Source: Sphingomonas sp. ID1715
Lineage (GTDB): Bacteria > Pseudomonadota > Alphaproteobacteria > Sphingomonadales > Sphingomonadaceae
Length of the DNA: 64,000 nt
Direction: 5' to 3'
Assembly: GCF_013044515.1 (NCBI RefSeq)
Contig: NZ_JABEPR010000003.1
Span: 424,378-488,377, forward strand
The translations under genes were made by a program, and so were the position numbers. Shown one piece after another: positions 30,699-39,719 of this stretch (its first letter is position 1; each line of letters starts with the position of its first letter). The notes beneath the pieces are model-generated. The model worked only from the letters and a program-made list of their open reading frames with translations. It was not told the DNA's origin and did not search any database.

Positions 30699-32293
30699 GG
30701 CGCCAGCACGGTATCTCGCGCTTCCGGCAGCAGGTCCGGATAGTCGAGCGTATAGTGCAGGCCCCGGCTTTCCTTCCGCGACAAGGCGGAGCGAACGATC
30801 AGGTCGGCGACCTCGACGAGGTTGCGAAGTTCGACCAGGTCCGGCGTCACGCGGAAATGGCCGTAATAATCGGCCACTTCCTGACGCAGCAGGCGGATGC
30901 GGTGCTGGGCACGCTCCAACCGCTTGTTGGTGCGGACAATGCCGACATAGTCCCACATGAAGCGGCGGATCTCGCGCCAATTGTGTTGAACGATGACTTC
31001 CTCGTCCGAATCGGTGACGCGGCTTTCGTCCCAGGGGCGGATCGCCGGCGGCTCCGGAAAGCTGTCGAAGTTGGCGGCGATGTGCCTGGCCGCCGCTTCG
31101 CCGAACACGAAACATTCGAGCAGTGAATTGGAGGCGAGGCGATTAGCGCCGTGCAGGCCAGACTCCGACACTTCGCCGGCGGCATAGAGGCCAGGTAGGT
31201 CGGTGCAGCCGTGCAGGTCGATGATGACGCCGCCGCAGGTGTAATGCTGGGCCGGCACGACCGGGATCGGCTGTCTGGTGATGTCGATGCCGAGTGTCAG
31301 CAGCTTGGCATAAATGGTCGGGAAATGATGCTTCACGAAGTCGGGCGGCTGGTGGCTGATGTCGAGATGGACATAGTCGAGGCCCAGCCGCTTGATCTCA
31401 TGGTCGATCGCGCGCGCGACCACGTCGCGCGGCGCTAGTTCCGCGCGTTCGTCGAAGTCCGGCATGAAGCGGTGCCCCCCATTGGGAACTCCGCTCGGCA
31501 GCTTCAGCATACCGCCCTCGCCGCGCACCGCTTCGGTGATCAGGAAGTTCTTGACCTCAAGGTTGTATAGGCAGGTCGGGTGGAACTGCATGAACTCCAT
31601 GTTGGAGACGCGGCAGCCGGCCCGCCACGCCATGGCGATGCCGTCCCCCGTCGCGCCGCGCGGTGCGGTCGAATAGAGGTAGGTGCGGCCCGCCCCACCG
31701 GTGGCAAGGATCGTCGCGCGGCCGGTGAACAGCTCGACGCCCCCGGACTTGCGATTGATCGCGTACACGCCCCACACGCGGCCATCGCCCGAATATCTGA
31801 CGCCATGGCGGCCGGTGACGAGGTCGATTGCGACACGGTCGGGCACCAGCGTGATGTTCGGATGCGCCTGTGCCGCTCGTTCTAACGCCTGCTGCACCGC
31901 CCAGCCGGTCGCGTCGTCGACATGGACGATGCGCCGGTGGCTGTGCCCGCCCTCGCGGGTGAGATGCCAGCCCGGCCCTTCCTCGTTGAAAGGCACGCCA
32001 AGCTCGGCCAGGCGCGCAATCGCCGCCGGGGCATTTTCGACCACGAACTCGACGGTCTCGCGGTCGTTCAGCCCGGCGCCGGCGATCATCGTGTCTTCAA
32101 TGTGCTGCTCGAACGTGTCGCCTTCGTCCAGCACTGCCGCGATGCCGCCCTGCGCCCAGGCCGTTGACCCTTCGGACAGGCCGCCCTTGGCGAGCACGAC
32201 TACCTTGAACCGATCGGCCAGGTTCAACGCGGCGGTCAGCCCCGCCGCGCCCGAGCCAAGGACCACGACGTCAAAGGATTGCGCTCCGCTCAT
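30695..32293 (-). CDS. nadB: L-aspartate oxidase
   Basis: FAD flavoenzyme that oxidises L-aspartate to iminoaspartate, the first step of de novo NAD synthesis. The 532 residues begin with the FAD dinucleotide motif VVVLGSGAAGLTAAL, then GGLSEGSTAWAQGGIAAVL, the active-site REGGHSHRRIVHVDD, and LYAAGEVSESGLHGANRLAS. Length equals E. coli NadB (540). nadA and nadC are not next to it; it shares a strand with, and begins 6 bases after, an ABC ATPase gene. Confidence 0.96.
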   Translation of the reverse strand: MSGAQSFDVVVLGSGAAGLTAALNLADRFKVVVLAKGGLSEGSTAWAQGGIAAVLDEGDTFEQHIEDTMIAGAGLNDRETVEFVVENAPAAIARLAELGVPFNEEGPGWHLTREGGHSHRRIVHVDDATGWAVQQALERAAQAHPNITLVPDRVAIDLVTGRHGVRYSGDGRVWGVYAINRKSGGVELFTGRATILATGGAGRTYLYSTAPRGATGDGIAMAWRAGCRVSNMEFMQFHPTCLYNLEVKNFLITEAVRGEGGMLKLPSGVPNGGHRFMPDFDERAELAPRDVVARAIDHEIKRLGLDYVHLDISHQPPDFVKHHFPTIYAKLLTLGIDITRQPIPVVPAQHYTCGGVIIDLHGCTDLPGLYAAGEVSESGLHGANRLASNSLLECFVFGEAAARHIAANFDSFPEPPAIRPWDESRVTDSDEEVIVQHNWREIRRFMWDYVGIVRTNKRLERAQHRIRLLRQEVADYYGHFRVTPDLVELRNLVEVADLIVRSALSRKESRGLHYTLDYPDLLPEARDTVLAP

Positions 32294-32299
32294 TCCCGC

Positions 32300-33217
32300 T
32301 CAGGCCGCCCTGGTCAGGCTCAGGAATACGTCTTCCAGATCGGCTTCTTTGGTCGATACGTCGACGATGCCGAGACCCGCGCCGCTGACTGCCGCCAGCA
32401 CCTCGCCGGCATTCACCTTCGTCTTCGAATAGGTGATCTCCAGCACCCGCTCCCCGCGCAGCACGATCTTTTCGAAGCACGGGGCTTCGGGCGGGGCGGT
32501 GAGGTCGCGATCGACCGTGACCTCCACCAGCTTTTCCTGCGCCTTGTTGACCAGCTCGCGCGTGGGTTCGTTCGCGATCAGCCGGCCATGGTTGATGATC
32601 GCGATGCGATCGCACAGCTCTTCGGCTTCTTCGAGATAATGGGTGGTCAGCACGACGGTCACCCCTTGCGTGTTCAGTTCGCGCACATAGGCCCAGAGCT
32701 GCTGACGTAGCTCGATATCGACGCCGGCGGTCGGTTCGTCGAGGACCAGCACCGGCGGCGAATGGACCATCGCCTTGGCGACGAGCAGCCGCCTTTTCAT
32801 GCCACCTGACAGGGTGCGGGAATAGGCGTTGGCCTTGTCCTCCAGATGCACGGCGCGAAGCAGCTCCATCGACCGCCTCTGGTCCTTCGGCACGCCGTAC
32901 AATCCGGCGAACAGCTCTAGCGTCTCAAACGGCGTAAAGAAGGGATCGAAGACGATTTCCTGCGGCACGATGCCGATCGACGCCTTGGCGTTGCGCGGAT
33001 GCTCGTCGATGTCGAAGCCCCAGATCGAGGCGGTGCCGCTGGTCTTCATCACCATGCCGGACAGGATGTTGATCAGCGTCGACTTGCCGGCGCCGTTCGG
33101 GCCGAGCAGGCCGAAGATCTGGCCGCGCGGCACGTCGAAGCTGACGCCATCGAGCGCGCGCTTGCCGCCCTTATAAGTCTTGGCGAGATCGCGGATCGAG
33201 ATGGCGGCTTCGGTCAT
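32300..33217 (-). CDS. ABC transporter ATP-binding protein (ABC-2/drug-efflux type)
   Basis: Single nucleotide-binding domain plus a C-terminal extension, 305 residues. Walker A GLLGPNGAGKSTLINILSG, Q-loop region IGIVPQEIVFDP, signature LSGGMKRRLLVAKAM, Walker B VLVLDEPTAGVD and switch His in VVLTTHYLEEAEEL. The subfamily (CcmA/NatA/DrrA-like) normally works with an ABC-2 permease, but neither neighbour is a permease. Its product is translated just before nadB (6-base gap). The permease must be elsewhere in the genome, if there is one. Confidence 0.93.
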   Translation of the reverse strand: MTEAAISIRDLAKTYKGGKRALDGVSFDVPRGQIFGLLGPNGAGKSTLINILSGMVMKTSGTASIWGFDIDEHPRNAKASIGIVPQEIVFDPFFTPFETLELFAGLYGVPKDQRRSMELLRAVHLEDKANAYSRTLSGGMKRRLLVAKAMVHSPPVLVLDEPTAGVDIELRQQLWAYVRELNTQGVTVVLTTHYLEEAEELCDRIAIINHGRLIANEPTRELVNKAQEKLVEVTVDRDLTAPPEAPCFEKIVLRGERVLEITYSKTKVNAGEVLAAVSGAGLGIVDVSTKEADLEDVFLSLTRAA

Positions 33218-33278
33218 GCGACGGGGTTAGCCGGGAAGGGCTGGAAAGGGCAACGCGCCATTGCTAACAGCCGCGGCC

Positions 33279-33482
33279 ATGATCCCGCCGCCCGAGACTT
33301 TCCGCGTCAACGCCCGCCGCGTCGCTTGCGACGGTTCCGGGCACGGCATCGATTCGGCGCTGGGCCACCCGCGCGTGTTCATCGAGATCGACGACAAGGG
33401 CTATGGCGAATGCGGCTACTGCGACCGCCGCTTCGTGATCGCCGGCGGGCCCGCGGATGATGAGGCGCTCACAAACTACTAA
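33279..33482 (+). CDS. zf-CHCC domain protein
   Basis: Small 67-residue protein with a Cys-x(n)-His-x(n)-Cys-x2-Cys zinc site: VACDGSGHG, LGHPRVFIEID, then GECGYCDRRFVI. This is the zf-CHCC fold related to the mitochondrial complex I accessory subunit NDUFS6, common as a stand-alone gene in alphaproteobacteria. ATG 33279 is the natural start (MIPPPETFRVN). Divergent from the ABC ATPase with 61 bases between, and 32 bases before tldD. Confidence 0.9.
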   Translation: MIPPPETFRVNARRVACDGSGHGIDSALGHPRVFIEIDDKGYGECGYCDRRFVIAGGPADDEALTNY

Positions 33483-33514
33483 CCGGATCGGATGCCGGCC
33501 CCTATATCGGGGGC

Positions 33515-34942
33515 ATGACTCTCCCCACCGACCCGCGCGCCTGGCTCTATCGGGCCGATCTCGATCCTGACACCGCGCTGAAGCTGACCGCCGCCGCGCT
33601 GAAAAGCTGCGACGATGGCGAGCTGTATCTCCAGTATCAGACCTCCGAGAGTTTTGGCTTCGATGACGGCCGGCTGAAGACGGCGGACTATAACACCACG
33701 GCTGGCTTCGGCCTGCGCGGCGTCTCGGGCGAGATGACCGCCTTTGCCCATGCTAACGAGCTTTCGGCGGCGGCGATCAAGCGTGCGGCGGAAACGATGC
33801 AGCTGCTCGATCCGGCCAAGGGCCAGCCCGCGCCGCCGCCGCAGCGAAGCAATCGCCACCTCTACACGGCCGACGATCCGCTCACCCTGGTGCCCTTCGC
33901 CGAGAAGGTTGCGCTCTGCCAGAAGATCGATGCTGCGGCGCGGGCGCGCGATCCGCGCGTCAGCCAGGTGTCGGTGGGTCTGTCCGGATCATGGAGCGTG
34001 ATCGAGATCGTGCGGCCGGACGGCTATGTCGCGCAGGACATTCGGCCGCTCGTCCGCCTCAACATCTCGATCGTCGTCGAGCAGAATGGGCGGCGCGAGA
34101 CGGGATCCTATGGCATGGGCGGCCGCTATCTCTACGGCCGGCTGTTCGAGGAAGCGGCGTGGCAGCGCGGCATCGGCATCGCGCTCGACCAGGCGCTGGT
34201 GAACCTCGAGTCGGTCGCCGCTCCGGCGGGTGAGATGACCGTCGTGTGCGGCCCCGGCTGGCCCGGCGTGCTGCTGCACGAGGCGATCGGCCACGGCTTG
34301 GAGGGCGACTTCAACCGCAAGGGCACTTCGGCCTTTTCGGGTCGCATCGGCGAGCGGGTAGCGGCGCCCGGCGTCACGGTGGTGGACGACGGCGCGATCG
34401 AGGACAGGCGCGGATCGCTGTCGATCGACGACGAAGGCACGCCGACGCGCGAAACGGTGCTGATCGAGGATGGGATCCTCAAGGGCTATATGCAGGACCG
34501 GCTGAACGCGCGGCTGATGGGCGTGGAGCCGACCGGCAATGGCCGCCGCCAATCCTATGCGCACGCACCGATGCCGCGCATGACCAACACCTTCATGAAA
34601 GGCGGCAATGACGATCCGGCGGAGATGATCGCACGCGCCGGCTCGGGCATCTACGCCAAGAGCTTCGGCGGCGGGCAGGTCGATATCGTGTCGGGCAAAT
34701 TCGTGTTCAGCTGCACCGAAGCGTACCGGATCGAGAACGGCAAGATCGGCGCTCCGATCAAGGGCGCTACTCTGATCGGCGACGGGCCGACCGTGCTGAC
34801 CAAGGTCCGCGCGATCGGCAACGACTTCGCGCTCGACGAGGGTGTCGGCATGTGCGGCAAGGGCGGGCAGAGCGTGCCGGCGGGCGTCGGCCAGCCGAGC
34901 CTGATGATCGAGGGGCTGACGGTCGGCGGAACCGCGACCTAG
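33515..34942 (+). CDS. tldD: Metalloprotease TldD
   Basis: Zinc protease that works with TldE/PmbA as a heterodimer on unfolded peptides and some modified peptides. The 475 residues include the metal motif HEAIGHGLEGDFNRKG (His255, Glu256, His259), GSYGMGGRYLY, and C-terminal IVSGKFVFSCTEAY with the typical Cys. Length equals E. coli TldD (481). TldE is not in this window. Convergent overlap of four bases with the next, leftward gene. Confidence 0.96.
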   Translation: MTLPTDPRAWLYRADLDPDTALKLTAAALKSCDDGELYLQYQTSESFGFDDGRLKTADYNTTAGFGLRGVSGEMTAFAHANELSAAAIKRAAETMQLLDPAKGQPAPPPQRSNRHLYTADDPLTLVPFAEKVALCQKIDAAARARDPRVSQVSVGLSGSWSVIEIVRPDGYVAQDIRPLVRLNISIVVEQNGRRETGSYGMGGRYLYGRLFEEAAWQRGIGIALDQALVNLESVAAPAGEMTVVCGPGWPGVLLHEAIGHGLEGDFNRKGTSAFSGRIGERVAAPGVTVVDDGAIEDRRGSLSIDDEGTPTRETVLIEDGILKGYMQDRLNARLMGVEPTGNGRRQSYAHAPMPRMTNTFMKGGNDDPAEMIARAGSGIYAKSFGGGQVDIVSGKFVFSCTEAYRIENGKIGAPIKGATLIGDGPTVLTKVRAIGNDFALDEGVGMCGKGGQSVPAGVGQPSLMIEGLTVGGTAT

Positions 34943-35427
34943 GGCTTCAATCCCGGGTTGAGCGCCTGCACTTCGGTCAGGAAGCTTTTCGGCTTGCCCA
35001 TGAAGCGCGTGTTCGGGTTGGTCTTGAGCCCCAGGACCTGCAGCGCGTCGCGAACGAAGCTCACGCAATTGGCCTTGTACAGGTCGTAGCTCGGCTGCTT
35101 GCGGCTACCCCAGTCCGCGACCACGTTCATCAGCTTGCGATATTGCTCATCGGACAGTCGCACGGTGAAATGCAGTCGGCTCCTGCCGATATAGTCAGGC
35201 TTCATCTCGACGATCTTGCCCGCGACCGGGCTCATCAGGATGGCGGGCGTGACCGTCTTGGCGGTGAAGCCGTAATTCTTCTTCGGTACGCCCGGCCCCT
35301 CAACTTCGAAGAAGCCGTGCGGGAACACCGAACCGAAATCCCGCGAATAGAAGCGGGCGAGCACGTCAGCTTGGGCGGCTGAGAAGGGAAGGAGCGCCAG
35401 CAGCAGCGCAAAAAGCAATCGAATCAT
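34939..35427 (-). CDS. Exported protein with a possible permuted NlpC/P60 (LRAT-like) site
   Basis: 162 residues with a Sec signal peptide (MIRLLFALLLALLPFSAAQA). After it a His in SVFPHGFFEVEG precedes, by about 85 residues, a Cys in KANCVSFVRDALQVLG. A His early and an N-C-x-x-F motif late are the order seen in circularly permuted NlpC/P60 (LRAT/YaeF-like) enzymes, so a thiol hydrolase or acyltransferase acting in the periplasm is a reasonable guess. This is fold recognition by eye only. Confidence 0.75.
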   Translation of the reverse strand: MIRLLFALLLALLPFSAAQADVLARFYSRDFGSVFPHGFFEVEGPGVPKKNYGFTAKTVTPAILMSPVAGKIVEMKPDYIGRSRLHFTVRLSDEQYRKLMNVVADWGSRKQPSYDLYKANCVSFVRDALQVLGLKTNPNTRFMGKPKSFLTEVQALNPGLKP

Positions 35428-35503
35428 CGGATTGGCTTAGTCGAGTTGCCGCTCCATCCAAGCAGGCTTGTTCGGCAGCGGCGCTCGCCGCTACATCCGG
35501 ATC

Positions 35504-37102
35504 ATGAGCGATGGCCTTTTCATCGGCGCCGGCCCGGGCGGCGCTTCGCCCCAAAACCTCAATCTCAAGCGCGCCAACCGCCACGGCCTGATCGCCGGCG
35601 CGACCGGCACCGGCAAGACGGTGACGCTGCAGGGGCTGGTGGAGGGCTTCAGCCGCGCTGGCGTGCCAAGCTTCGTCGCGGACGTGAAGGGCGATCTGGG
35701 CGGCCTTGCCATGGCCGGATCGCCGACCGCCAGGACGCACGAGATCTTCGCGGTCCGCGCCGCCGAAATCGGCATGGGCGACTGGGCCTATGGCGACAAT
35801 CCCGTGCAGCTCTGGGATTTGTTTGGCGAACAGGGCCACCCGATCCGCACCACCGTGTCTGAAATGGGGCCGCTGCTGCTCGCCCGGTTGATGGGCCTGA
35901 ACGAAGTGCAGGAAGGCGTGCTGACCATCGCCTTCACCGTGGCCGACAAGGATGGCTTGCTGCTGCTGGACCTCGACGACCTGCAGGCCATGCTGTCGCA
36001 CTGCGCCGAGCGTGCCGATGAACTCACCACCACCTACGGCAATGTCTCCAAGCAGAGCATCGGTGCGATCCAGCGCGCGCTGCTCCAGCTGCGATCCCAG
36101 GGCGGCGAGCATTTCTTCGGTGAGCCGGCGCTCGAGATCGCTGACCTGATCATGACGGACGATCAGGGCAGGGGGATCGTCAACATCCTGGCCGCCGACA
36201 AATTGATGGCGAGCCCGAAGCTTTATGCCACCTTCCTGCTGTGGCTCCTGTCCGAGCTGTTCGAGCAACTGCCCGAGGTCGGCGATCCGGACAAGCCGAA
36301 GCTCGTCTTCTTCTTCGACGAGGCGCATCTCCTGTTCGATGAGGCGCCGGAAGCGCTGCTCGATAAGGTGGAGCAGGTGGTGCGGCTGATCCGCTCCAAG
36401 GGCGTCGGCGTCTATTTCATCACCCAGAACCCGGTGGACATCCCGGAGGGCGTGGCCGGCCAGCTCGGCAACCGGGTTCAGCACGCACTGCGCGCCTTCA
36501 CGCCGAAGGACCAGAAGGGCATCCGCGCGGCGGCCGAGACGTTCCGGGCGAATCTGGGCGTCGATGTTGCAACTGCCATCACCGAGCTGAAGGTGGGCGA
36601 GGCGCTCGTCTCGCTGCTGCTGCCGGACGGGTCTCCGAGTCCCGTCGAGCGGACGCTGATCCGGCCGCCTTTCTCCCGGGTGGGCCCCCTCATGCCCGTC
36701 GAGCGGGGCGTGCTGCGCGAGACTGATGCGGTCGGCGGCAAATATGACGCGCTCGTCGACCGCGAGTCCGCGGAGGAGATCCTGGCCGCGAAGGCCGGCG
36801 AAGCAGCGGCTGCCGCGGCTGCAGCTAAGGCGGCGACGGAAGCGGAAAAGGCGGCGGCGCTTCAGGCCAAGGAAGAGGCACGGCTCGCCAAGGAAGCGGC
36901 GCGCGAGGCCGCCAAGCCGACGCTCACCGACAAGATCATCCAGACGGCCGCGCGCACCGCGACCTCGTCCGTGACCCGTCAGGTCGCGAACGAACTCGGT
37001 CGCGCCGTGTTCGGCGGATCGAGCCGGCGCGGGCGCAGCAGCAGCGGCGGGGGTCTGGTCGGAGGCTTGCTGCGCGGCGTGCTCGGGAATCTGCTGAAGT
37101 GA
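35504..37102 (+). CDS. HerA-like ATPase (DUF853, YjgR type)
   Basis: Hexameric AAA-type/HerA-FtsK-like ATPase, 532 residues. Walker [17 protein letters not shown] near residue 30; [15 protein letters not shown]; Walker [21 protein letters not shown]; arginine/sensor motif near [18 protein letters not shown]. The C-terminal about 90 residues are an Ala/Lys/Glu-rich coiled coil ([19 protein letters not shown]) followed by a Gly/Ser/Arg tail. Start [10 protein letters not shown] at ATG 35504. No NurA-like nuclease gene is nearby, so the cellular role is open. Stop overlaps the next start (GTGA). Confidence 0.92.
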   Translation: MSDGLFIGAGPGGASPQNLNLKRANRHGLIAGATGTGKTVTLQGLVEGFSRAGVPSFVADVKGDLGGLAMAGSPTARTHEIFAVRAAEIGMGDWAYGDNPVQLWDLFGEQGHPIRTTVSEMGPLLLARLMGLNEVQEGVLTIAFTVADKDGLLLLDLDDLQAMLSHCAERADELTTTYGNVSKQSIGAIQRALLQLRSQGGEHFFGEPALEIADLIMTDDQGRGIVNILAADKLMASPKLYATFLLWLLSELFEQLPEVGDPDKPKLVFFFDEAHLLFDEAPEALLDKVEQVVRLIRSKGVGVYFITQNPVDIPEGVAGQLGNRVQHALRAFTPKDQKGIRAAAETFRANLGVDVATAITELKVGEALVSLLLPDGSPSPVERTLIRPPFSRVGPLMPVERGVLRETDAVGGKYDALVDRESAEEILAAKAGEAAAAAAAAKAATEAEKAAALQAKEEARLAKEAAREAAKPTLTDKIIQTAARTATSSVTRQVANELGRAVFGGSSRRGRSSSGGGLVGGLLRGVLGNLLK

Positions 37103-37830
37103 TTTGGCACAACATCAAGACCTGGTTTGGGCTGAGCTTGTCGAAGCCCTCCCTTCTTCTCCTTGCCGAATCCAGAAAAGAAGGGAGGCCTTCGACAAGC
37201 TCAGGCCAAACCGTACTCTTTTTTCTCGCGTTCTGTTTCACTCAACCCGCCGCAGCCGCCGTCGCCCCCGGCACCTATGACGGCAGCCAGACCGAGCTCG
37301 CCACCCGCCTGGTGCTGCGCGCCGACGGGCGGTTCCAATATGGCCTGAGCTATGGCGCGCTCGACGAGCAGGCGCAGGGGCGGTGGGTCGAGAAGGACGG
37401 GCAGGTGCTGCTCACCACCGAACCCGCGCCCAAGCCGCCGCGGTTCGCGGTGGTGAGCGACACGCCCAAGGACGGGGACGGCATCGAAGTGGCGCTCGAC
37501 GATCCCGAGCTGTTGCAGGGTTCGCCGCTGACGATGGTCGTCACCTTCGCCGGAGTCGCCGAACCCGCCTTCGTCGAGGTTGGGGAGGATGGTCGGCTGC
37601 CAGTTCCGCCAGGCAAGACGATCACGGCGCTCGTGCCCGACCTGCCGGTCTTCCCGATTCCGCTTGCGCCCTATGCGGTGAAGCCGGGCGGACGACGGAT
37701 CGTCTTCAGGTTCGAACCGAACGACATCGGTATCGCTGCCTTCGCCGGCGAGCCGCTGACGATCGAGGGCGGCACGCTCGTCCTGCGCCGCTACGACCGC
37801 GAAATCCGCTTCGAGAAAGAGCAGAATTGA
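37099..37830 (+). CDS. Exported protein whose N-terminus is encoded by a repeat
   Basis: 243 residues beginning with GTG 37099, which overlaps the upstream stop (GTGA). The first nine codons are followed by a complete family C repeat of exactly 90 bases (37123-37212, 30 codons, reading [10 protein letters not shown] and [11 protein letters not shown]), then a hydrophobic stretch [20 protein letters not shown] that looks like a signal-peptide core with an Ala-rich cut site. The mature part ([32 protein letters not shown]) has no family I know. No start codon lies between repeat and signal core. Its stop overlaps the OPT gene (TTGA). Confidence 0.8.
   Translation: MIWHNIKTWFGLSLSKPSLLLLAESRKEGRPSTSSGQTVLFFLAFCFTQPAAAAVAPGTYDGSQTELATRLVLRADGRFQYGLSYGALDEQAQGRWVEKDGQVLLTTEPAPKPPRFAVVSDTPKDGDGIEVALDDPELLQGSPLTMVVTFAGVAEPAFVEVGEDGRLPVPPGKTITALVPDLPVFPIPLAPYAVKPGGRRIVFRFEPNDIGIAAFAGEPLTIEGGTLVLRRYDREIRFEKEQN
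37123..37212. repeat. Family C palindromic repeat, copy 2, in frame
   Basis: TGGTTTGGGCTGAGCTTGTC pairs with GACAAGCTCAGGCCAAACC; inner arms AGCCCTCCCTTCTT and AAGAAGGGAGGCC also pair. The length is 90 bases, a multiple of three, and it carries no stop in the frame of the surrounding gene. Copy 1 is at 15711-15798, outside any gene. Confidence 0.93.
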
Positions 37831-39719
37831 CCGAAACCCGCGAACTGACCGTCCGCGCCATCCTGCTGGGCGGCGTCATCACCCTGCTGTTCACCGCCGC
37901 CAACGTTTATCTTGGGTTGCGCGTCGGGCTGACCTTCGCGACCTCCATCCCGGCCGCCGTGATCTCGATGGCGCTGCTCCGCGCGTTGGCTAACGGCACG
38001 ATCCTCGAAAATAATATCGTGCAGACGGTCGCCTCCGCGGCGGGCACGCTGGCCGCGATCTGCTTCGTGCTGCCGGGCCTGGTCATGGTCGGAGCGTGGA
38101 ACGATTTCCCGTTCTGGACGACGGCGCTGATCACCTTCCTCGGCGGCTTTCTGGGCGTGATGTTCTCGATTCCCCTGCGGCGCGCGCTCGTCGTTGACAC
38201 GGCGCTGCCCTATCCGGAAGGCGTCGCCGCCGCCGAAGTGCTGAAGGTGGGGGAAAGCGGCAATCGTGCTGGCCTGCGCATCATCCTGACCGGATCGATC
38301 GCGTCGGCGGGGTTCGCCCTGCTCGCGGCGATGCGGGTCGCCGCAGCCGAGGCCGCGACCTTTTTCCGCGTCGGCAGCAGCGCAACCGGTATCTCGGCCG
38401 GCCTCTCCTTCGCGCTGCTCGGCGCCGGCCATCTGGTCGGGATTTCGGTCGGGCTGGCGATCGGCCTCGGCATCCTGATCGCCTGGGCCGGTGCGGTGCC
38501 GATCCTGACCAGCGGCGTCCCTGGGCCGGCCGAGGAAGTGGCGCTGCGCGTATGGAGCGAGCAGGTACGTTTTTTCGGCGCGGGCGTGATCGGCGTGGCG
38601 TCGATCTGGACCCTGCTCAGCATTCTCGGACCGATCGTCGGCGGCGTCCGTTCGGCGCTGGCAGCCTCGTCGGAGCGGAAGGCCGGCGGCGACACGCTGC
38701 CAATCGGGGAGCGCGACCTGCCGATCGGACTCGTCGGGATCGGAGCACTGATCGCGCTCGTCCTCATCGGCGTGCTGCTCGCCGCCAATCTCGGCGACAT
38801 CGGCAACGAGGTGCTGCTGATCGGCGGCAGCCTCGTCTTCGTAGTGCTGGCCGGTGCGTTCATTGCCGCGGTGTGCGGTTACATGGCAGGCCTGATCGGC
38901 GCGTCGAACAGTCCGATCTCTGGCGTCGGTATCCTGTCGATCATCTCGGCGGCCTTGCTGATCGGGGCGGTGGCGGGCGGCGGCAGCGATAGCGGGCCGC
39001 TGGTCGTCTATGCGCTGACCGTCACCGCCGTGGTGTTCGGCATCGCCACCATCTCCAACGACAATCTCCAGGATCTGAAGACCGGCCAGCTGGTCGGCGC
39101 GACGCCATGGCGTCAGCAGGTGGCGCTGATCTTCGGCGTCTTCTTCGGATCGCTGGTGATCCCGCCCGTGCTGTCGCTGCTGAACCAGGCCTATGGTTTC
39201 GCGGGCGCGCCGGGGGCAGGGCCGAACGCCTTGCCCGCCCCGCAGGCTGCGCTGATCTCCGCGCTGGCCAAGGGCGTGCTCGGCGGCACGCTGGACTGGC
39301 GGATGATCGGCTATGGCGCGATTGCCGGAGTAGTCATTGTCGGGATCGACCGGCTGCTGCGCAGGGGAGCCGGCAAGGCCTGCCCGCCGCTCGCGGTCGG
39401 GCTGGGCATCTATTTGCCGATGCAGACCAGCCTGTTCGTGGTGGTCGGCGCCCTGGCCGGCTGGTTGTTCGATCGCCGTGCGCGCCGCAGCAGCGACCCG
39501 GAAGGGCATGAGCGGATGGGCGTGCTGCTCGCCACGGGGCTGATCGTCGGAGAGAGTCTGTTCGGCGTCGCACTGGCCGGGCTGGTGGTCGCCACCGGCA
39601 GCGACTCGCCGCTGCGGGTCACGCCGGACAGCTTCGCCTCGACTTCGCTGATCGTCGCGCCCTTGCTGTTCGCCGTCATCGCCGCCTGGCTCTACCGGCG
39701 CGCCGCCCGCGCTCAATAA
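37827..39719 (+). CDS. OPT-family oligopeptide/metal transporter
   Basis: Large polytopic inner-membrane protein, 630 residues with about 15 hydrophobic segments. TM1 reads ILLGGVITLLFTAANVYLGL, followed by GLTFATSIPAAVISMALLR; later SGVPGPAEEVAL and ISNDNLQDLKTGQLVGATPW, which is the diagnostic OPT motif. Family members take up peptides or metal-siderophore complexes; substrate cannot be assigned. TTG start at 37827 overlaps the stop of the exported protein (TTGA); an open frame continues upstream within that gene but has no family match. Overlaps tamB's end by seven bases (convergent). Confidence 0.92.
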   Translation: MTETRELTVRAILLGGVITLLFTAANVYLGLRVGLTFATSIPAAVISMALLRALANGTILENNIVQTVASAAGTLAAICFVLPGLVMVGAWNDFPFWTTALITFLGGFLGVMFSIPLRRALVVDTALPYPEGVAAAEVLKVGESGNRAGLRIILTGSIASAGFALLAAMRVAAAEAATFFRVGSSATGISAGLSFALLGAGHLVGISVGLAIGLGILIAWAGAVPILTSGVPGPAEEVALRVWSEQVRFFGAGVIGVASIWTLLSILGPIVGGVRSALAASSERKAGGDTLPIGERDLPIGLVGIGALIALVLIGVLLAANLGDIGNEVLLIGGSLVFVVLAGAFIAAVCGYMAGLIGASNSPISGVGILSIISAALLIGAVAGGGSDSGPLVVYALTVTAVVFGIATISNDNLQDLKTGQLVGATPWRQQVALIFGVFFGSLVIPPVLSLLNQAYGFAGAPGAGPNALPAPQAALISALAKGVLGGTLDWRMIGYGAIAGVVIVGIDRLLRRGAGKACPPLAVGLGIYLPMQTSLFVVVGALAGWLFDRRARRSSDPEGHERMGVLLATGLIVGESLFGVALAGLVVATGSDSPLRVTPDSFASTSLIVAPLLFAVIAAWLYRRAARAQ

